The notes: generated from the sequence alone by a model not told the origin. 64,000 nt of DNA from Rossellomorea aquimaris (GCF_003315075.1 NZ_QNRJ01000006.1:124001-188000), one strand, 5' to 3'; numbered from the stretch's first letter, positions 25,342 to 35,820 are shown. Translations and numbers: made by a program.

Positions 25342-27756
25342 TTACCCTCTCAACTCTGCTCCAGCTTTTTCCTTCACTGTTTGCAGTACTTTATCATGTA
25401 CTTTGACCACTTCTTCATCCGTCAATGTCTTAGCCGGGTCGAAGTATTTTAACGAGAACGCAAGGGATTTCTTGCCTACTTCCATATGCTCCCCTTCATA
25501 AAGATCGAAGACTGAAACTTCTTTCAGAAGCTTGCCTCCTGCGTCTTTAATGAGGGACTCAAGCTCCCCGGCTTTCACATCTGTATCCACGACCAGGGCG
25601 ATATCCCTTGTGATCGATGGATGACGCGGGATTGGCGTGTAGCTTAATGCCGGCTTTTCGTAATGGAAGATTGGTGAAGCCTTCAGTTCGAACACATAGG
25701 TTTCGTTCAGGTCCAACTCTTTTTCCGCTTCCGGATGAATCGCTCCTACAAAACCGATGACTTCATTGTCCAATAGGATTTCAGCCGTTCTTCCCGGGTG
25801 CATGCCCTCTACCGTTGCCTGGCGGTAAGAAATGACTTCGGATACGCCGATTTCTTCGAACAGCCCTTCAAGGATACCCTTCGCTACGTAGAAGTCAGCA
25901 GGCTTCTTTTCTCCCTGCCAAGGATGCAGATGCCAAAGGCCCGTCATCGCCCCTGCAATATGCTCCTCTTCTTTAGGCAGCTCTTCTCCTGGTTCCTGTA
26001 AGAAAACGGATCCCACTTCATAAAAGGCAAGTGAATCATTTTGGCGTGCTTTATTGTACGTAAGCACTTCAAGAAGCTGTGGAATGATGCTTAAGCGGAG
26101 ATTGCTTCGCTCTTCACTCATAGGCATCAATAAGCGGACAGGCTCTCTTACGTCCAGTGCATATTGTGTTGCTTTCTTATCATTGGTTAGAGAATACGTA
26201 ATCCCCTGCAGGAGTCCTGCTCCCTCTAAATAACGGCGAACCGTACGGCGTTTCAACTGATGATTTGAAAGTCCGCCAGGTGTTGATTCTCCCTTAGGCA
26301 GTGTCAGCGGAAGGTTGTCATAACCGAAAAGACGTGCCACTTCTTCAAGTAAATCTTCAGGGATCGTAATATCCCCTCTTCTTGTAGGAGCCGTTACAAC
26401 AAACGTTTCTCCAATGACTTCTCCGTCAAATTGAAGACGGCGGAAAATATCTTCCACTGTATCAGCTGAGATGGACGTTCCCAGTGAAGAATTGATTTTT
26501 TCTAACGTAATCTCTACTTTCACAGGTTCAACTTCAAGTTCGTTAAATAAAACCGTGCCTTCAAGCACTTTCCCCTGTGCATATTCAGCCATCAGTTGGG
26601 CAGCTCTCTCCCCTGCTTTCAGGACACGATCAGGATCGACACCCTTTTCATATCGTGTGCTCGCTTCACTGCGCAGTCCGTGATCTTTCGAGGCTCCCCT
26701 GACAATCGCACCAGTGAAATAAGCTGCCTCAAGAAGGACCGTCGTTGTATCATTTTGAACCTCAGAATCCGCTCCACCCATCACTCCTGCAAGAGCGACC
26801 GGCTCAGTACCATTCGTAATGACAAGCTGGCTGCTTGATAAGGTTCTTTCTGCATCATCAAGTGTTACGAATGTCTCCCCATCAGTCGCACGACGGACAA
26901 GGATCTCCTTGGAGCCAAGGCGGTCGTAATCAAACGCATGAAGAGGCTGACCATATTCCAATAACACATAGTTCGTAATATCGACTACGTTATTATGTGG
27001 TCGGATCCCGGCTGAGATCAACGCATTTTGCATCCATAATGGAGATGGACCGATTTTCACATCTTTGATGATTTTGGCACCGTATAGAGGATTATCTTCT
27101 TTCGCCTCCACTTTTACCGTTACATAATCTGACGCTTTTTCGCTGCATGCAGTTAAATCTGTTTGAGGAAGCTTCACTTCACGATCCAAAATGGCGGCTA
27201 CTTCATACGCCACTCCCAGCATGCTTAAGCAATCAGAACGATTGGGCGTTAAGCCCAATTCCAGAATCGCATCATCAAGATTCAATAATTCAACTGCATC
27301 TCTGCCTACTTCAGCATCATCCGAGAACACATAAATTCCCTCTGCATGTTCTTTCGGTACTAGCTTTCCTTCTACTCCAAGCTCTTGAAGGGAACAGATC
27401 ATCCCGTGAGATGCTTCACCACGAAGCTTGGCTTTCTTGATTTTGAAGTTACCCGGCAGGACCGCTCCAACCTTTGCGACAGCCACTTTTTGACCCTTGG
27501 CAACATTGGGTGCTCCGCAAATGATTTGAACAGGTTCGTCTTCTCCTACATCCACTAAGCATTTATTTAATTTATCCGCATCGGGATGTGGCTCACATTG
27601 TAATACATGACCGACGACCACATTTTTGATTTCTTCCCCGATTCGTTCAACACCTTCAACTTCAATACCGCTTCTTGTAATCTTCTCTGCCAACTCTTCA
27701 GGTGTGACACCAGACAAGTCTACATAATTTTCTAACCATTTATATGAAACAAACAT
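25342..27756 (-). CDS. pheT: Phenylalanyl-tRNA synthetase beta subunit
   Basis: Partner of PheS in the heterotetrameric synthetase; it holds tRNA-Phe recognition and the editing site for mischarged Tyr-tRNA-Phe. 804 residues, the normal bacterial length. Domains in order: tRNA-binding fold near the N-terminus ([21 protein letters not shown]), B3/B4 editing domain, B5 domain, and the C-terminal RNA-recognition-like FDX-ACB domain ([24 protein letters not shown]). ATG follows AGGAGGTACTAACAC. It lies 27 bases after pheS and shares its T-box-controlled transcript. Confidence 0.99.
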   Translation of the reverse strand: MFVSYKWLENYVDLSGVTPEELAEKITRSGIEVEGVERIGEEIKNVVVGHVLQCEPHPDADKLNKCLVDVGEDEPVQIICGAPNVAKGQKVAVAKVGAVLPGNFKIKKAKLRGEASHGMICSLQELGVEGKLVPKEHAEGIYVFSDDAEVGRDAVELLNLDDAILELGLTPNRSDCLSMLGVAYEVAAILDREVKLPQTDLTACSEKASDYVTVKVEAKEDNPLYGAKIIKDVKIGPSPLWMQNALISAGIRPHNNVVDITNYVLLEYGQPLHAFDYDRLGSKEILVRRATDGETFVTLDDAERTLSSSQLVITNGTEPVALAGVMGGADSEVQNDTTTVLLEAAYFTGAIVRGASKDHGLRSEASTRYEKGVDPDRVLKAGERAAQLMAEYAQGKVLEGTVLFNELEVEPVKVEITLEKINSSLGTSISADTVEDIFRRLQFDGEVIGETFVVTAPTRRGDITIPEDLLEEVARLFGYDNLPLTLPKGESTPGGLSNHQLKRRTVRRYLEGAGLLQGITYSLTNDKKATQYALDVREPVRLLMPMSEERSNLRLSIIPQLLEVLTYNKARQNDSLAFYEVGSVFLQEPGEELPKEEEHIAGAMTGLWHLHPWQGEKKPADFYVAKGILEGLFEEIGVSEVISYRQATVEGMHPGRTAEILLDNEVIGFVGAIHPEAEKELDLNETYVFELKASPIFHYEKPALSYTPIPRHPSITRDIALVVDTDVKAGELESLIKDAGGKLLKEVSVFDLYEGEHMEVGKKSLAFSLKYFDPAKTLTDEEVVKVHDKVLQTVKEKAGAELRG

Positions 27757-27783
27757 GTGTTAGTACCTCCTACCAATTTTCTT

Positions 27784-28821
27784 TTACTCTTCTGTTCCGA
27801 ACTGAGTGACAAAGCGCGTGTCGTTTGTGTAGAAATGACGGATATCATCGATTCCGTATTTCAGCATGGCAATACGTTCAGGTCCCATTCCGAATGCGAA
27901 GCCTGTGTATTTCTTGGAATCGAATCCTGCCATTTCGAGTACGTTCGGGTGAACCATCCCAGCTCCAAGAATTTCGATCCATCCCGTTCCTTTACATACA
28001 CGACAGCCTTTTCCACCACAGATCTTACATGAAATATCCATCTCGACTGAAGGCTCTGTGAATGGGAAGAAGCTCGGGCGCAAGCGGATTTCACGATCTT
28101 CGCCGAACATCTTTTTCGCAAACACATTAAGCGTTCCTTTCAGGTCACTCATGCGGATGTCTTCATCAATGACGAGTCCCTCGATTTGAGTGAATTGATG
28201 AGAGTGTGTTGCGTCATCTGTATCACGACGATACACTTTCCCTGGACAAATAATTTTAATTGGTCCTTTGCCTTTGGCCAGTTCCATCGTTCTTGCCTGC
28301 ACCGGAGATGTATGAGTGCGCAGAAGGGTTTCTTCCGTAATATAGAAGGAATCCTGCATATCACGTGCCGGGTGTCCCTTGGGAAGGTTCAGTGCTTCAA
28401 AATTATAATAATCCTTTTCCACTTCCGGCCCTTCAGCAACGGTATAGCCCATTCCGATAAATAAATCTTCAATTTCTTCCACAATCATCGTAAGCGGATG
28501 GTGATTCCCTTTTTTCACAGGGCGCCCCGGTAACGTAACATCGATCGTTTCAGATTGAAGCTTCTTTTCAACTGCTTCTTTTTCAAGAATGGCCTGCTTC
28601 GCTTCAAGTGTTTCTGTAATGGCTCCACGAACTTCATTTGCAAGGGCCCCCATTTTAGGACGCTCTTCCGCTGAAAGTTTCCCCATTCCTTTTAAAGCTT
28701 CGGTTACAGGTCCTTTTTTCCCCAGGTAAGCTACACGGATATTATTCAGTTCTTTTAAATCCTGTGCTTCGTTCACTTTTTCGATTGCTTCTTGTTGAAG
28801 GGATCGTAATTTGTCCTCCAT
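27784..28821 (-). CDS. pheS: Phenylalanyl-tRNA synthetase alpha subunit
   Basis: Catalytic subunit charging tRNA-Phe. 345 residues. The N-terminal coiled arm (1-85) precedes the class II core: motif 1 region ([20 protein letters not shown]), motif 2 ([16 protein letters not shown]) and motif 3 ([18 protein letters not shown]). DMQDSFYI and [10 protein letters not shown] are further conserved stretches. ATG follows AAAGGAGGAAGTATAA. The leader carries a T-box, so expression rises when tRNA-Phe is uncharged. Confidence 0.99.
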   Translation of the reverse strand: MEDKLRSLQQEAIEKVNEAQDLKELNNIRVAYLGKKGPVTEALKGMGKLSAEERPKMGALANEVRGAITETLEAKQAILEKEAVEKKLQSETIDVTLPGRPVKKGNHHPLTMIVEEIEDLFIGMGYTVAEGPEVEKDYYNFEALNLPKGHPARDMQDSFYITEETLLRTHTSPVQARTMELAKGKGPIKIICPGKVYRRDTDDATHSHQFTQIEGLVIDEDIRMSDLKGTLNVFAKKMFGEDREIRLRPSFFPFTEPSVEMDISCKICGGKGCRVCKGTGWIEILGAGMVHPNVLEMAGFDSKKYTGFAFGMGPERIAMLKYGIDDIRHFYTNDTRFVTQFGTEE

Positions 28822-28884
28822 TTATACTTCCTCCTTTAATGTATATCGTCCGAATGATCGTACTGGATTGGTTTAAAAACAAAT

Positions 28885-29135
28885 AAAAAAACCCCATCCC
28901 AAAAAGGGACGAGGTTTATATCGCGGTACCACCCTTATAAGCATATCCACGAGGGACATACTCACTTCATTCGGATAACGGCTTTGCCGGAGCATCTTTA
29001 CATTCATCAACTGAATGGTCCCGATGCCAACTCGAGAGGTGAAATCTTCACATCATGCTATCTTAAGAATGCTTTCAGTCCAGGGCATTCTCTCCCTTAA
29101 AGAAGGTCATGTGCTACTTTCCTCTTTCAACGTTT
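28885..29135 (-). promoter_or_regulatory. T-box leader of pheST
   Basis: On the - strand the T-box core AAGGGTGGTACCGCG (complement of 28922-28936) is followed by the terminator arms AACCTCGTCCC and GGGATGGGGTT (28885-28916) and a T run. A stem I region extends to about 29135 with GAAGATTTCACC, offering TTC as a specifier for Phe. Antitermination requires uncharged tRNA-Phe. The 5' limit is approximate; this leader fills most of the gap between pheS and the rRNA methylase gene. Confidence 0.93.
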
Positions 29136-29198
29136 TTTAAGTTATATGTGCATTATTATAGTGAATTTCCAGGCGGATTTCAAACCTTTTCAAGAAAT

Positions 29199-29960
29199 TC
29201 ACTGCCCATTTTTAAAATAGTATAATAAAACGCCTGCTGCGATCGCTACATTTAACGACTCGCTTTTCCCATAGATGGGAATATATAGATTCTGATCGGT
29301 TTCAGTCAGGAGGTCTTTCGATATACCATTTCCTTCGTTACCTACTATAAGAGCATAGGAAGATTGGGGGTTGATCGTTGTATATTCAACACCATTTTCA
29401 AGTGCTGTCCCGTAAACTGGGATTTCCCGTTCTTTCAATTTTGAAATGGTTTCATTGAGATCCCCTCTGATGATCGGAATATGAAAGTGACCTCCTTGTG
29501 CGGAGCGCAATACCTTAGGGTTATATGGGTCAACCGTTCCTTTGCCTAATACGACCATATCAATACCCGCTGCATCAGCCGTGCGAATGATCGTCCCGAT
29601 ATTCCCGGGATCCTGAAGGCCATCCAAGAGCATGAATGTTGCCGCTTTTTCAATGTCATGTTCATCTTCTTTTTGCTTACAAACGGCGAAAACTCCTTGT
29701 GACGTCTCGGTATCGGACAAGGCTTTACCGACTTCTTCTGATACCATCGTCATGGAAACGGAGTCTACGGTCCATTTTTGCGGAAGATCCGTTCCTTCCA
29801 CCACTATAAGCTCAAGGATCGTATCTTCTTGCTTTAATGCTTCTTCCACCAGGTGAAAGCCTTCAACTATGTATGTACGGGTAAGATCCCGTTCCTTTTT
29901 GGTTAATAATTTTTTCCACTGCTTCACAACAGGATTTTTTGAGGATTGAATATACTTCAA
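29199..29960 (-). CDS. ysgA: TrmH/SpoU-family RNA 2'-O-methyltransferase
   Basis: 253 residues, a SPOUT methyltransferase that probably methylates a ribose in 23S rRNA. The N-terminal substrate-binding part (KKERDLTRTYIVEGFHLVEEAL) precedes the knotted domain with all three SpoU motifs: LLDGLQDPGNIGTIIRTADAAG, ALIVGNEGNGISKDLL and the final YIPIYGKSESLNVAIAAGVLLY. ATG follows GGAGCGGATACGATTGA. In B. subtilis the gene beside sspI and pheS is ysgA. The target nucleotide cannot be read from the sequence. Confidence 0.92.
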   Translation of the reverse strand: MKYIQSSKNPVVKQWKKLLTKKERDLTRTYIVEGFHLVEEALKQEDTILELIVVEGTDLPQKWTVDSVSMTMVSEEVGKALSDTETSQGVFAVCKQKEDEHDIEKAATFMLLDGLQDPGNIGTIIRTADAAGIDMVVLGKGTVDPYNPKVLRSAQGGHFHIPIIRGDLNETISKLKEREIPVYGTALENGVEYTTINPQSSYALIVGNEGNGISKDLLTETDQNLYIPIYGKSESLNVAIAAGVLLYYFKNGQ

Positions 29961-30084
29961 TCGTATCCGCTCCTTTAGATTACTATTCAGGGTCTCATTA
30001 TACCTTAACTTTCCTACATAATAAATTCAATTTGAGACAAGATAACAATGAATTCCTCAACTATCGAAAAAGGAGAAATGTGTG

Positions 30085-30306
30085 ATGAATCTAAACTTAC
30101 GAAAAGCGATCATACACAACGTATCTGGCAACAACCAGGACGAACTGAGAGACACCATCGTTGACGCAATCCAGGGAGGAGAAGAAAAAACCCTTCCAGG
30201 TCTCGGTGTACTCCTTGAAGTCTTCTGGCAAAACGCAGATCCCCAGGAACAAAAAATGGTCCTTGAAACATTAGAGGAATCATTGCAGCAGCAACAAACA
30301 CAGTAA
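30085..30306 (+). CDS. sspI: Small acid-soluble spore protein SspI
   Basis: 73 residues ([25 protein letters not shown]...). The segment [37 protein letters not shown] is characteristic of SspI, a minor spore protein made in the forespore. ATG 30085 is chosen over an overlapping GTG at 30082 because the family begins M-x-LNL; AAAGGAG lies nine to ten bases upstream. It is the only unambiguous forespore marker in the window. I looked for a sigma-G promoter upstream and did not find a convincing one. Confidence 0.95.
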   Translation: MNLNLRKAIIHNVSGNNQDELRDTIVDAIQGGEEKTLPGLGVLLEVFWQNADPQEQKMVLETLEESLQQQQTQ

Positions 30307-30448
30307 GGACATGGGTAACCCTGAATAGGGGTTGCCCTTGTTTATTTGTCTTCACCTTCCATATTAAAATTCCCCCTGATTTGGTTTTACTGCATCTCCT
30401 CCAGTGGTAATGAAGAATACATAAGGTAACGGAAGGGGGAACGAGTGT

Positions 30449-30991
30449 ATGAGTCAAAAGAAAAGCGCATTAGTGATCATCGACATGATTAACACTTTTG
30501 ATTTCCAAGGTGGAGAGGATTTATACGAAAACACCTTGAATATTGTAGATAATATCCGCGAAATGAAGAGAAAGGCGAAGGAATCCGGCATTCCGGTCAT
30601 TTATGTGAATGATAACTACGGCCTCTGGCAGGACAATATGAATGACATCATCGAGCATTGCAAAAAGAAAAAAGGTGAAACCGTAATTGAAAGACTTCAC
30701 CCTGATACAGATGACTATTTTATCATCAAACCGAAGCATTCGTGCTTTTTCGGGACGCAACTTGATATCCTGCTTCATCAGCTGGATGTAAAACACCTGA
30801 TACTAACCGGAATCGCAGGGGATATCTGTGTACTCTACACCGCCAATGATGCCTACATGAGAGAGTACGCTATCTCGATACCGAAGGATTGCATGGCTTC
30901 AGAGACAGACGAGGACAATGAAAGTGCCATTCGCATTATTAAAAAAACGATCGGTGCCGACATGACCCTATCTGATCAAATGACTTTATAA
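30449..30991 (+). CDS. Isochorismatase-family cysteine hydrolase
   Basis: 180 residues of the isochorismatase-like fold. The catalytic triad is visible: Asp12 in LVIIDMINTF, a Lys in IIKPKHSCFFG (residue 94 or 96) and Cys127 in LTGIAGDICV. Members hydrolyse amides or vinyl ethers (nicotinamidases, isochorismatases, ureidoacrylate hydrolases). The substrate is not clear; no neighbouring siderophore or NAD gene points to one. ATG follows AAGGGGGAACGAGTGT. The gene is on the + strand after sspI, with a bidirectional terminator shared with ysdC. Confidence 0.85.
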   Translation: MSQKKSALVIIDMINTFDFQGGEDLYENTLNIVDNIREMKRKAKESGIPVIYVNDNYGLWQDNMNDIIEHCKKKKGETVIERLHPDTDDYFIIKPKHSCFFGTQLDILLHQLDVKHLILTGIAGDICVLYTANDAYMREYAISIPKDCMASETDEDNESAIRIIKKTIGADMTLSDQMTL

Positions 30992-31012
30992 TGACAGCCC
31001 CACTGTCTCATG

Positions 31013-31042
31013 AAAAAGAGACCCTAATCCAATAGGGTCTCT
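31013..31042. terminator. Bidirectional terminator between the hydrolase and ysdC
   Basis: AAGAGACCCTAATCCAATAG continues to GGTCTCTT: arms AAGAGACCCTA and TAGGGTCTCTT pair, with A and T runs outside. It can end both converging genes. Confidence 0.9.
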
Positions 31043-31051
31043 TCATTGCAA

Positions 31052-32137
31052 TCAATCAAATGTAATCTTCGCCACTGTATCTTTATCTAACTTCTTGATT
31101 ACTTCTGTAATCAGTTTAACCGCATTCTCATAATCATCACGATGCAACATCGCAGCATGGGAATGGATATAGCGCGTCGCAATGGTGATGGATAAAGCAG
31201 GAACTCCGTTTGCAGTTAAATGAATCGCACCGGAATCCGTTCCACCACCGGCAATGGCATCAAATTGATACGGAATGTTATGCTCATCCGCTGTTTCTGT
31301 TACAAAGTCACGAAGCCCTTTGTGAGAGATCATGGATGCATCATACAGGATGATTTGTGGGCCTTCACCCATCTTACTTGAGGCTTCCTTGTCAGAAACG
31401 CCAGGTGTATCCCCTGCAATTCCAACATCTACACCAAAGGCAATGTCAGGCTGGATCTTGGCTGCTGACGTTCTCGCTCCACGCAGGCCAACTTCTTCCT
31501 GCACTGTTCCTACACCATACACCACGTTTGGATGCTCTTGACCTTTCAGGTTTTTCAGTACATCAATGGCAATCGCGCATCCGATGCGGTTATCCCATGC
31601 TTTCGCAAGAAGCATTTTCTCATTGTTCATCACCGTGAATTCGAAATGAGGGACAACCATATCCCCCGGCTTCACTCCCCACTCCTGTACTTCTTCGCGG
31701 CTTGAAGCTCCGATATCAATAAACATATCTTTAATATCAACCGGCTTTTTACGTGCTTCCGGAGGCAGGATATGCGGTGGTTTGGAACCGATCACTCCCG
31801 TTACTTCTCCTTTATTCGTCACGATCGTCACTCGTTGGGCAAGCATGACCTGTGACCACCAGCCTCCTACTGTTTGAAAACGCAGGAATCCTTTGCTGTC
31901 GATTTGTGTGATCATGAAGCCGACTTCATCAAGATGCCCGGCCACCATGATCTTAGGTCCGTTCTCATCGCCGACTTTTTTAGCAATTAAGCTTCCCAGG
32001 TTATCTGTTGTGATTTCATCTGCAAATGGTTCTATGTATCGCTTCATTACGTTTCGTACTTCTCTTTCATTACCCGGTACACCTTTTGCATCGGTTAAAT
32101 CCTTGAGCATAGTCAATGTTTCGTCTAATTTTGTCAC
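31052..32137 (-). CDS. ysdC: M42-family aminopeptidase
   Basis: 361 residues. The M42 metal ligands and catalytic acids can be followed: [11 protein letters not shown] near 67, [13 protein letters not shown] near 177, [15 protein letters not shown] near 210, [14 protein letters not shown] and the C-terminal [13 protein letters not shown]42 enzymes are large tetrahedral metallo-aminopeptidases that degrade peptides in the cytoplasm; members were once described as endoglucanases. ATG follows AGGGGGTCGAAAC. B. subtilis ysdC lies at the same place. Confidence 0.93.
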   Translation of the reverse strand: MTKLDETLTMLKDLTDAKGVPGNEREVRNVMKRYIEPFADEITTDNLGSLIAKKVGDENGPKIMVAGHLDEVGFMITQIDSKGFLRFQTVGGWWSQVMLAQRVTIVTNKGEVTGVIGSKPPHILPPEARKKPVDIKDMFIDIGASSREEVQEWGVKPGDMVVPHFEFTVMNNEKMLLAKAWDNRIGCAIAIDVLKNLKGQEHPNVVYGVGTVQEEVGLRGARTSAAKIQPDIAFGVDVGIAGDTPGVSDKEASSKMGEGPQIILYDASMISHKGLRDFVTETADEHNIPYQFDAIAGGGTDSGAIHLTANGVPALSITIATRYIHSHAAMLHRDDYENAVKLITEVIKKLDKDTVAKITFD

Positions 32138-32238
32138 TGTTTCGACCCCCTAAATGTTTATACACTCTCATTATACTAAAATCTGTCCGATTCATCAAAA
32201 TTTCCTGAATCTTCTTAAACTATCGCTCGTGAACCGGA

Positions 32239-32727
32239 TTAATATCCTTCTTTTTGACGATTATAATTCACTTCATTCTTCTTTACATAAGCCTCAAACA
32301 CCTCTTTATGGGAAAACCCTAACAGCTCACCCAAATAGACATAATGCCTGAACAATTGTTGAAAATGCTCAACCGAACGCTCCTCAGCAAAGTGATTGGC
32401 CGACTTGAATACTTCCAGGAATTGTTTCGTTACATCTTCATTTGCGTAATTGGTTTCCCCTAAATCAAATTGCTGAATACCGATTTCAAGTCCCAGTGAG
32501 AGAATAAAATGGATTCCATCCACAAATTCTTCAAGGATCACTTCCTTCGATGAAGAGGTTTTCTTACTCCAGAACTTAAAGCTTCTCGTTTCGTTTGCCA
32601 GTTCACCCACTTCAACAAGGAGGGCAAGGATCTTCTTTTCAATTAAATCTGCGTTTTGCAAACCATGTTCTTCTTCAATATGCTGATCCAGCTTCTCCTG
32701 CATGTCCAATAACGTTTCAATATTCAT
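32239..32727 (-). CDS. Dimeric dUTPase-family protein
   Basis: 162 residues. The pattern LVEVGELANETRSFKFW, followed by EEFVDGIHFILSLG, carries the EXXE(12-28)EXXD metal sites of all-alpha NTP pyrophosphatases and matches the dimeric dUTPase family. It would hydrolyse dUTP to dUMP and keep uracil out of DNA. ATG 32727 (MNIETLLDMQEKL) is preferred, with GAGGGGAGAAAACGTC upstream; a nine-codon extension is unlikely. The gene is divergent from ysdB. Substrate specificity (dUTP versus dCTP) is not certain. Confidence 0.82.
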   Translation of the reverse strand: MNIETLLDMQEKLDQHIEEEHGLQNADLIEKKILALLVEVGELANETRSFKFWSKKTSSSKEVILEEFVDGIHFILSLGLEIGIQQFDLGETNYANEDVTKQFLEVFKSANHFAEERSVEHFQQLFRHYVYLGELLGFSHKEVFEAYVKKNEVNYNRQKEGY

Positions 32728-32873
32728 GACGTTTTCTCCCCTCGTGATGCTCATTTTTCTGATGTTCTCTCTTAGTATGACAAATTTTCTAAGAAATTTT
32801 AAATAAAATGAAACCTTTTTCTGTTTTTATCGTAAATAATAGGAGAAGACTTATGCCTAGGGAGGTAATGGTA

Positions 32874-33260
32874 ATGCTTTGGCTTATTCGGTTAGTGATT
32901 TTTTTCCTTATTCTTTATCTTTTATACCGCAGTGTGAAATACATTATAGACCCAAAGCGAAAACTGGAACTTGCCCAGGAGCAGAAACGTTTTTACTTTC
33001 TCGATGATCAGGAAAATGTACGTAAGAATTTTCACGTAACCTATAAAGGAGTTCTTTTCGAAGGAGAAAAATATTTAGGAGCAACTGAAAAATCCTTTGA
33101 GGTGGTCTCCATCTTTGTTTGGTCAAAAAACATCTCTTCTTTAAAGGGACTGACTCAAGAAGATTTTCAATACCTGCAGAATGAAATCAAAGAAAGATAC
33201 CCGAATGCAAAGCTGGATTGGAAAAGCCCGATTCATGAATTCCTACAAAATAAGCAATAA
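32874..33260 (+). CDS. ysdB: YsdB-like sigma-W regulon type membrane protein
   Basis: 128 residues: one N-terminal membrane segment (MLWLIRLVIFFLILYLLY) and a soluble part with conserved VKYIIDPKRKLELAQEQKRFYFLDD and KNFHVTYKGVLFEGEKYLG. It sits where B. subtilis ysdB lies, which is reported there to belong to the sigma-W regulon; I cannot confirm that control from this sequence. Start options are ATG 32874 (GGGAGG eight bases away, chosen), ATG 32868, or ATG 32853 after AGGAGAAGACTT. The function of the family is not known to me. Confidence 0.8.
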   Translation: MLWLIRLVIFFLILYLLYRSVKYIIDPKRKLELAQEQKRFYFLDDQENVRKNFHVTYKGVLFEGEKYLGATEKSFEVVSIFVWSKNISSLKGLTQEDFQYLQNEIKERYPNAKLDWKSPIHEFLQNKQ

Positions 33261-33288
33261 AAAAACGGCTGCTTAGCCGTTTTTTTAT
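33261..33288. terminator. Bidirectional terminator between ysdB and the TVP38-like gene
   Basis: AAAAACGGCTGCTTAGCCGT is the core of a hairpin (AACGGCT / AGCCGTT, loop GCTT region), followed by TTTTTTATT. The T run favours ysdB; it overlaps the end of the opposite gene. Confidence 0.85.
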
Positions 33289-33854
33289 TTACCCGGAAAG
33301 AACTCTCTCCATTCGATCACTCTTACTTTTTCTCTTAGCAGGTAAAAGAGGACGATGAGTGCCAGCAAAATCATGACAAGAATAGGAGGGGAAAATTGTT
33401 TGATGTATTGACCGAAAACCGTGTAAAAAAACGCCAGGGGAATATTAGAAATAACTGAGGCCCGGATGAAAGGTTTAAGCTTTTTCTTGCGTTCAAGCAA
33501 ACAAAGGTTCAGCAGCTGATAATGGACAAAAGGAATCAACCGCAGAATAGCCACTTGACCGGTTGTGAGAGTCGCATTCCTTCCAAACCATTTTTCTTTC
33601 AGTCTCAGGAGCTTTTCATAGAAAGATGTAAAGCTCTTAATGACAAAATAAAAAGTAATAGATAAGAGCGTTAATCCGATTAATGAATACAGAGTGCCGA
33701 ATATACTTCCGAACAGCACTCCTCCCGCCATACATACAAGGGCTACCGGGATGAACAAAAATTGCCTTAGGATATGAAACAAGATAAACAGAACAGGAGC
33801 CAAATACCCACTAGCTTCCATGAGGGCGAATGCAGCAACTAACCGTTCGTCCAT
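33285..33854 (-). CDS. TVP38/TMEM64 (DedA-like) membrane protein
   Basis: 189 residues with about five hydrophobic segments. The pattern FIPVALVCMAGGVLFGSIFGTLYSLIGLT, followed by GQVAILRLIPFVHYQLLN, is typical of the VTT/SNARE-associated domain of TVP38 and DedA proteins, some of which are lipid scramblases or flippases. No gene in the neighbourhood suggests a substrate. ATG follows AGAGGAGGTCACCTTAGCC. It lies between ysdB and ysdA. Confidence 0.82.
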   Translation of the reverse strand: MDERLVAAFALMEASGYLAPVLFILFHILRQFLFIPVALVCMAGGVLFGSIFGTLYSLIGLTLLSITFYFVIKSFTSFYEKLLRLKEKWFGRNATLTTGQVAILRLIPFVHYQLLNLCLLERKKKLKPFIRASVISNIPLAFFYTVFGQYIKQFSPPILVMILLALIVLFYLLREKVRVIEWREFFPGK

Positions 33855-33948
33855 GGCTAAGGTGACCTCCTCTGCTTTTCTAAGCTGTTATAGCCACTCT
33901 CTATATAGTATGTAGAGGAGACGGGTTAAAGAATGAAAACTTCAATTT

Positions 33949-34227
33949 CTACAACTTAGTATTCAGCCAGATAAAAAGCAGGCTATGAAGCATGACAAGA
34001 AGCGGAAAACCGAAAGCGAATACTTTATGTTTCGTTTTATGCCTGTATACCTTCATCCCCATATAGGCGCCTATGCTGCCCCCGAGGATCGCCACCTGCC
34101 ACAAAGTACTCTCCCTGATGCGATATTCATTTCGCTTGGCCTTCCTTTTATCCTTGCCCATGATGATAAAGCCGATGATATTGATGACAATGGCATAGAG
34201 ATATAAGATACCTGTTAACGTACCCAT
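33949..34227 (-). CDS. ysdA: DUF1294 small membrane protein
   Basis: 92 residues with three hydrophobic segments. The stretch KRKAKRNEYRIRESTLWQVAILGGSIGAYMGMKVYRHKTKH carries the DUF1294 pattern (basic-RIPE/RIRE-L-GG-x-GA-x-G-M-x-R-H-K-T-x-H). Function unknown. It lies downstream of rplT, the position of B. subtilis ysdA. Confidence 0.9.
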   Translation of the reverse strand: MGTLTGILYLYAIVINIIGFIIMGKDKRKAKRNEYRIRESTLWQVAILGGSIGAYMGMKVYRHKTKHKVFAFGFPLLVMLHSLLFIWLNTKL

Positions 34228-34261
34228 GATTCCTACCTGCTTTCCAATGAGATTTATATAA

Positions 34262-34292
34262 GAAAGGACCGGCCAGAGGCCAGTCCTTTTTG
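34262..34292 (-). terminator. rplT terminator
   Basis: On the - strand AAGGACTGGCC and GGCCGGTCCTT form an eleven-pair stem (one G-U pair) around TCT, followed by TCTTATAT. Confidence 0.85.
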
Positions 34293-34312
34293 TCTGCTAG
34301 CTTAGCAGGTTA

Positions 34313-34690
<378 letters not shown>

Positions 34691-34700
34691 CTATTACTTC

Positions 34701-34901
34701 TTATTTTAGGTTGTCAAGCATATGACGAATGCGTTTGAAATCTCCTTTAGAGACAACAGCCGCTTTACGTAACTTACGCTTTGCTTTAGTAGATTTGTTT
34801 GCGAATAAGTGGCTTGTGTAAGCGTGTGAACGTTTAAGTTTACCAGAACCTGTTTTCTTGAAACGCTTAGCTGAGCCGCGGTGAGTTTTCATTTTTGGCA
34901 T
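34701..34901 (-). CDS. rpmI: Ribosomal protein L35
   Basis: 66 residues: [20 protein letters not shown] at the start and [21 protein letters not shown] near the end are standard L35. ATG 34901 follows GAGGAGGAAAAGCAC; a 30-codon longer reading is an artefact that runs into infC. It lies 22 bases after infC and 28 before rplT. Confidence 0.99.
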   Translation of the reverse strand: MPKMKTHRGSAKRFKKTGSGKLKRSHAYTSHLFANKSTKAKRKLRKAAVVSKGDFKRIRHMLDNLK

Positions 34902-34923
34902 GTGCTTTTCCTCCTCGGGTCCT

Positions 34924-35439
34924 TTATTTTTCGTTAACTGGTGCAAGCACCAAGAACATACTGCGACCATCCATTTTCGGTTTTGATTCAACGGTTGCTA
35001 CATCTTTACACTCATCACTGAAGCGATCCAGAACGCGTTGACCAATTTCTTTGTGCGTAATCGCACGACCTTTAAATCGGATTGACGCTTTAACTTTGTC
35101 TCCTTTTTCAAGGAACTTACGAGCGTTACGAAGCTTAGTGTTGAAATCATGCTCATCAATCGTCGGGCTTAAACGAACCTCTTTAAGATTGATGATCTTC
35201 TGATTCTTACGTGCTTCTTTGTCTTTCTTCTGTTGTTCAAACTTAAACTTACCGTAGTCCATGATACGAGCAACGGGTGGTTTTGCATTTGGAGCAACCA
35301 GAACAAGATCAAGATTTACACGTTCAGCGATTTCAAGAGCTTCATTCTTGGTTTTAATCCCAAGTTGCTCACCGTTTTGATCGATAAGACGTACTTCACG
35401 GGCACGAATCGTTTCGTTTAAAATCATGTCTTTGCTAAT
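34924..35439 (-). CDS. infC: Translation initiation factor IF-3, ATT start
   Basis: 171 residues. IF-3 binds the 30S subunit, discriminates start codons and keeps subunits apart. The N-terminal domain ([20 protein letters not shown], then [25 protein letters not shown]), linker ([13 protein letters not shown]) and C-terminal domain ([20 protein letters not shown]) are complete. I start at ATT (35439-35437): GGAGGT lies eight bases upstream and the protein then reads [16 protein letters not shown], aligned with Geobacillus IF-3 as I recall it. No ATG or GTG near that point has a comparable site; the next ATG (35427) is four codons in. ATT starts on infC are a known autoregulation device because IF-3 rejects them. 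Confidence 0.93.
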   Translation of the reverse strand: MSKDMILNETIRAREVRLIDQNGEQLGIKTKNEALEIAERVNLDLVLVAPNAKPPVARIMDYGKFKFEQQKKDKEARKNQKIINLKEVRLSPTIDEHDFNTKLRNARKFLEKGDKVKASIRFKGRAITHKEIGQRVLDRFSDECKDVATVESKPKMDGRSMFLVLAPVNEK

Positions 35440-35499
35440 AATTAGCCACCTCCAAGGTTTATTAAAAGAATACACGGCTTTGGCCGACGCACTCGGACC

Positions 35500-35677
35500 T
35501 CCTCTGCATGCTTGAAGCATACAAAAAAGATGCGAGTGTCGAAACACCCGCACCTGATTATTAAGCATATATAATGGCTTTAATAGTCAATCACATACCT
35601 GTAAACAGCTGAACGCGTTATTCAGGTGAGAAGCGGGTAGCTTCTTCTTGTACCAAACTGTATTCAATTCACCTTAG
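35500..35677 (-). promoter_or_regulatory. L20-type autoregulatory leader of infC-rpmI-rplT
   Basis: The transcript between promoter and infC is about 240 bases. It ends in a strong attenuator: GCGGGTGT-TTCG-ACACTCGC (complement of 35532-35551) with T run (complement of 35522-35528). In B. subtilis the same operon has a leader in which bound L20 favours such a terminator. The L20-binding structure further upstream was not modelled by hand, so its limits are approximate. Confidence 0.8.
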
Positions 35678-35679
35678 AT

Positions 35680-35708
35680 AATATATCACATGACAATACC
35701 GCTGTCAA
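35680..35708 (-). promoter_or_regulatory. Sigma-A promoter of infC-rpmI-rplT
   Basis: On the - strand TTGACA (complement of 35703-35708) and TATATT (complement of 35680-35685) are 17 bases apart. Confidence 0.85.
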
Positions 35709-35787
35709 ATAATCATTTAATATCACAACGTATTTCATAATATCAGACATCTAAGGAGAGTGCAATAGTTTTTTGAAATTTATATGG

Positions 35788-35820
35788 GAGGGACGGACCT
35801 TGGTGCAAGGTCCGTCCCTC
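35788..35820 (-). terminator. thrS terminator-like perfect hairpin
   Basis: GAGGGACGGACCTTG is followed after GTG by its exact complement ending in CGTCCCTC, starting ten bases after the thrS stop. On the - strand it is followed by CCATATAAATTTC rather than a clear T run. Confidence 0.75.

Noticed and set aside
28885-29135. Whether the pheS leader could be another riboswitch class
   Set aside because: The T-box core GGGTGGTACCGCG and terminator are unambiguous.
29960-30085. Sigma-G promoter for sspI
   Set aside because: I searched by eye for the forespore -35/-10 pair and found no convincing match, so none is annotated.
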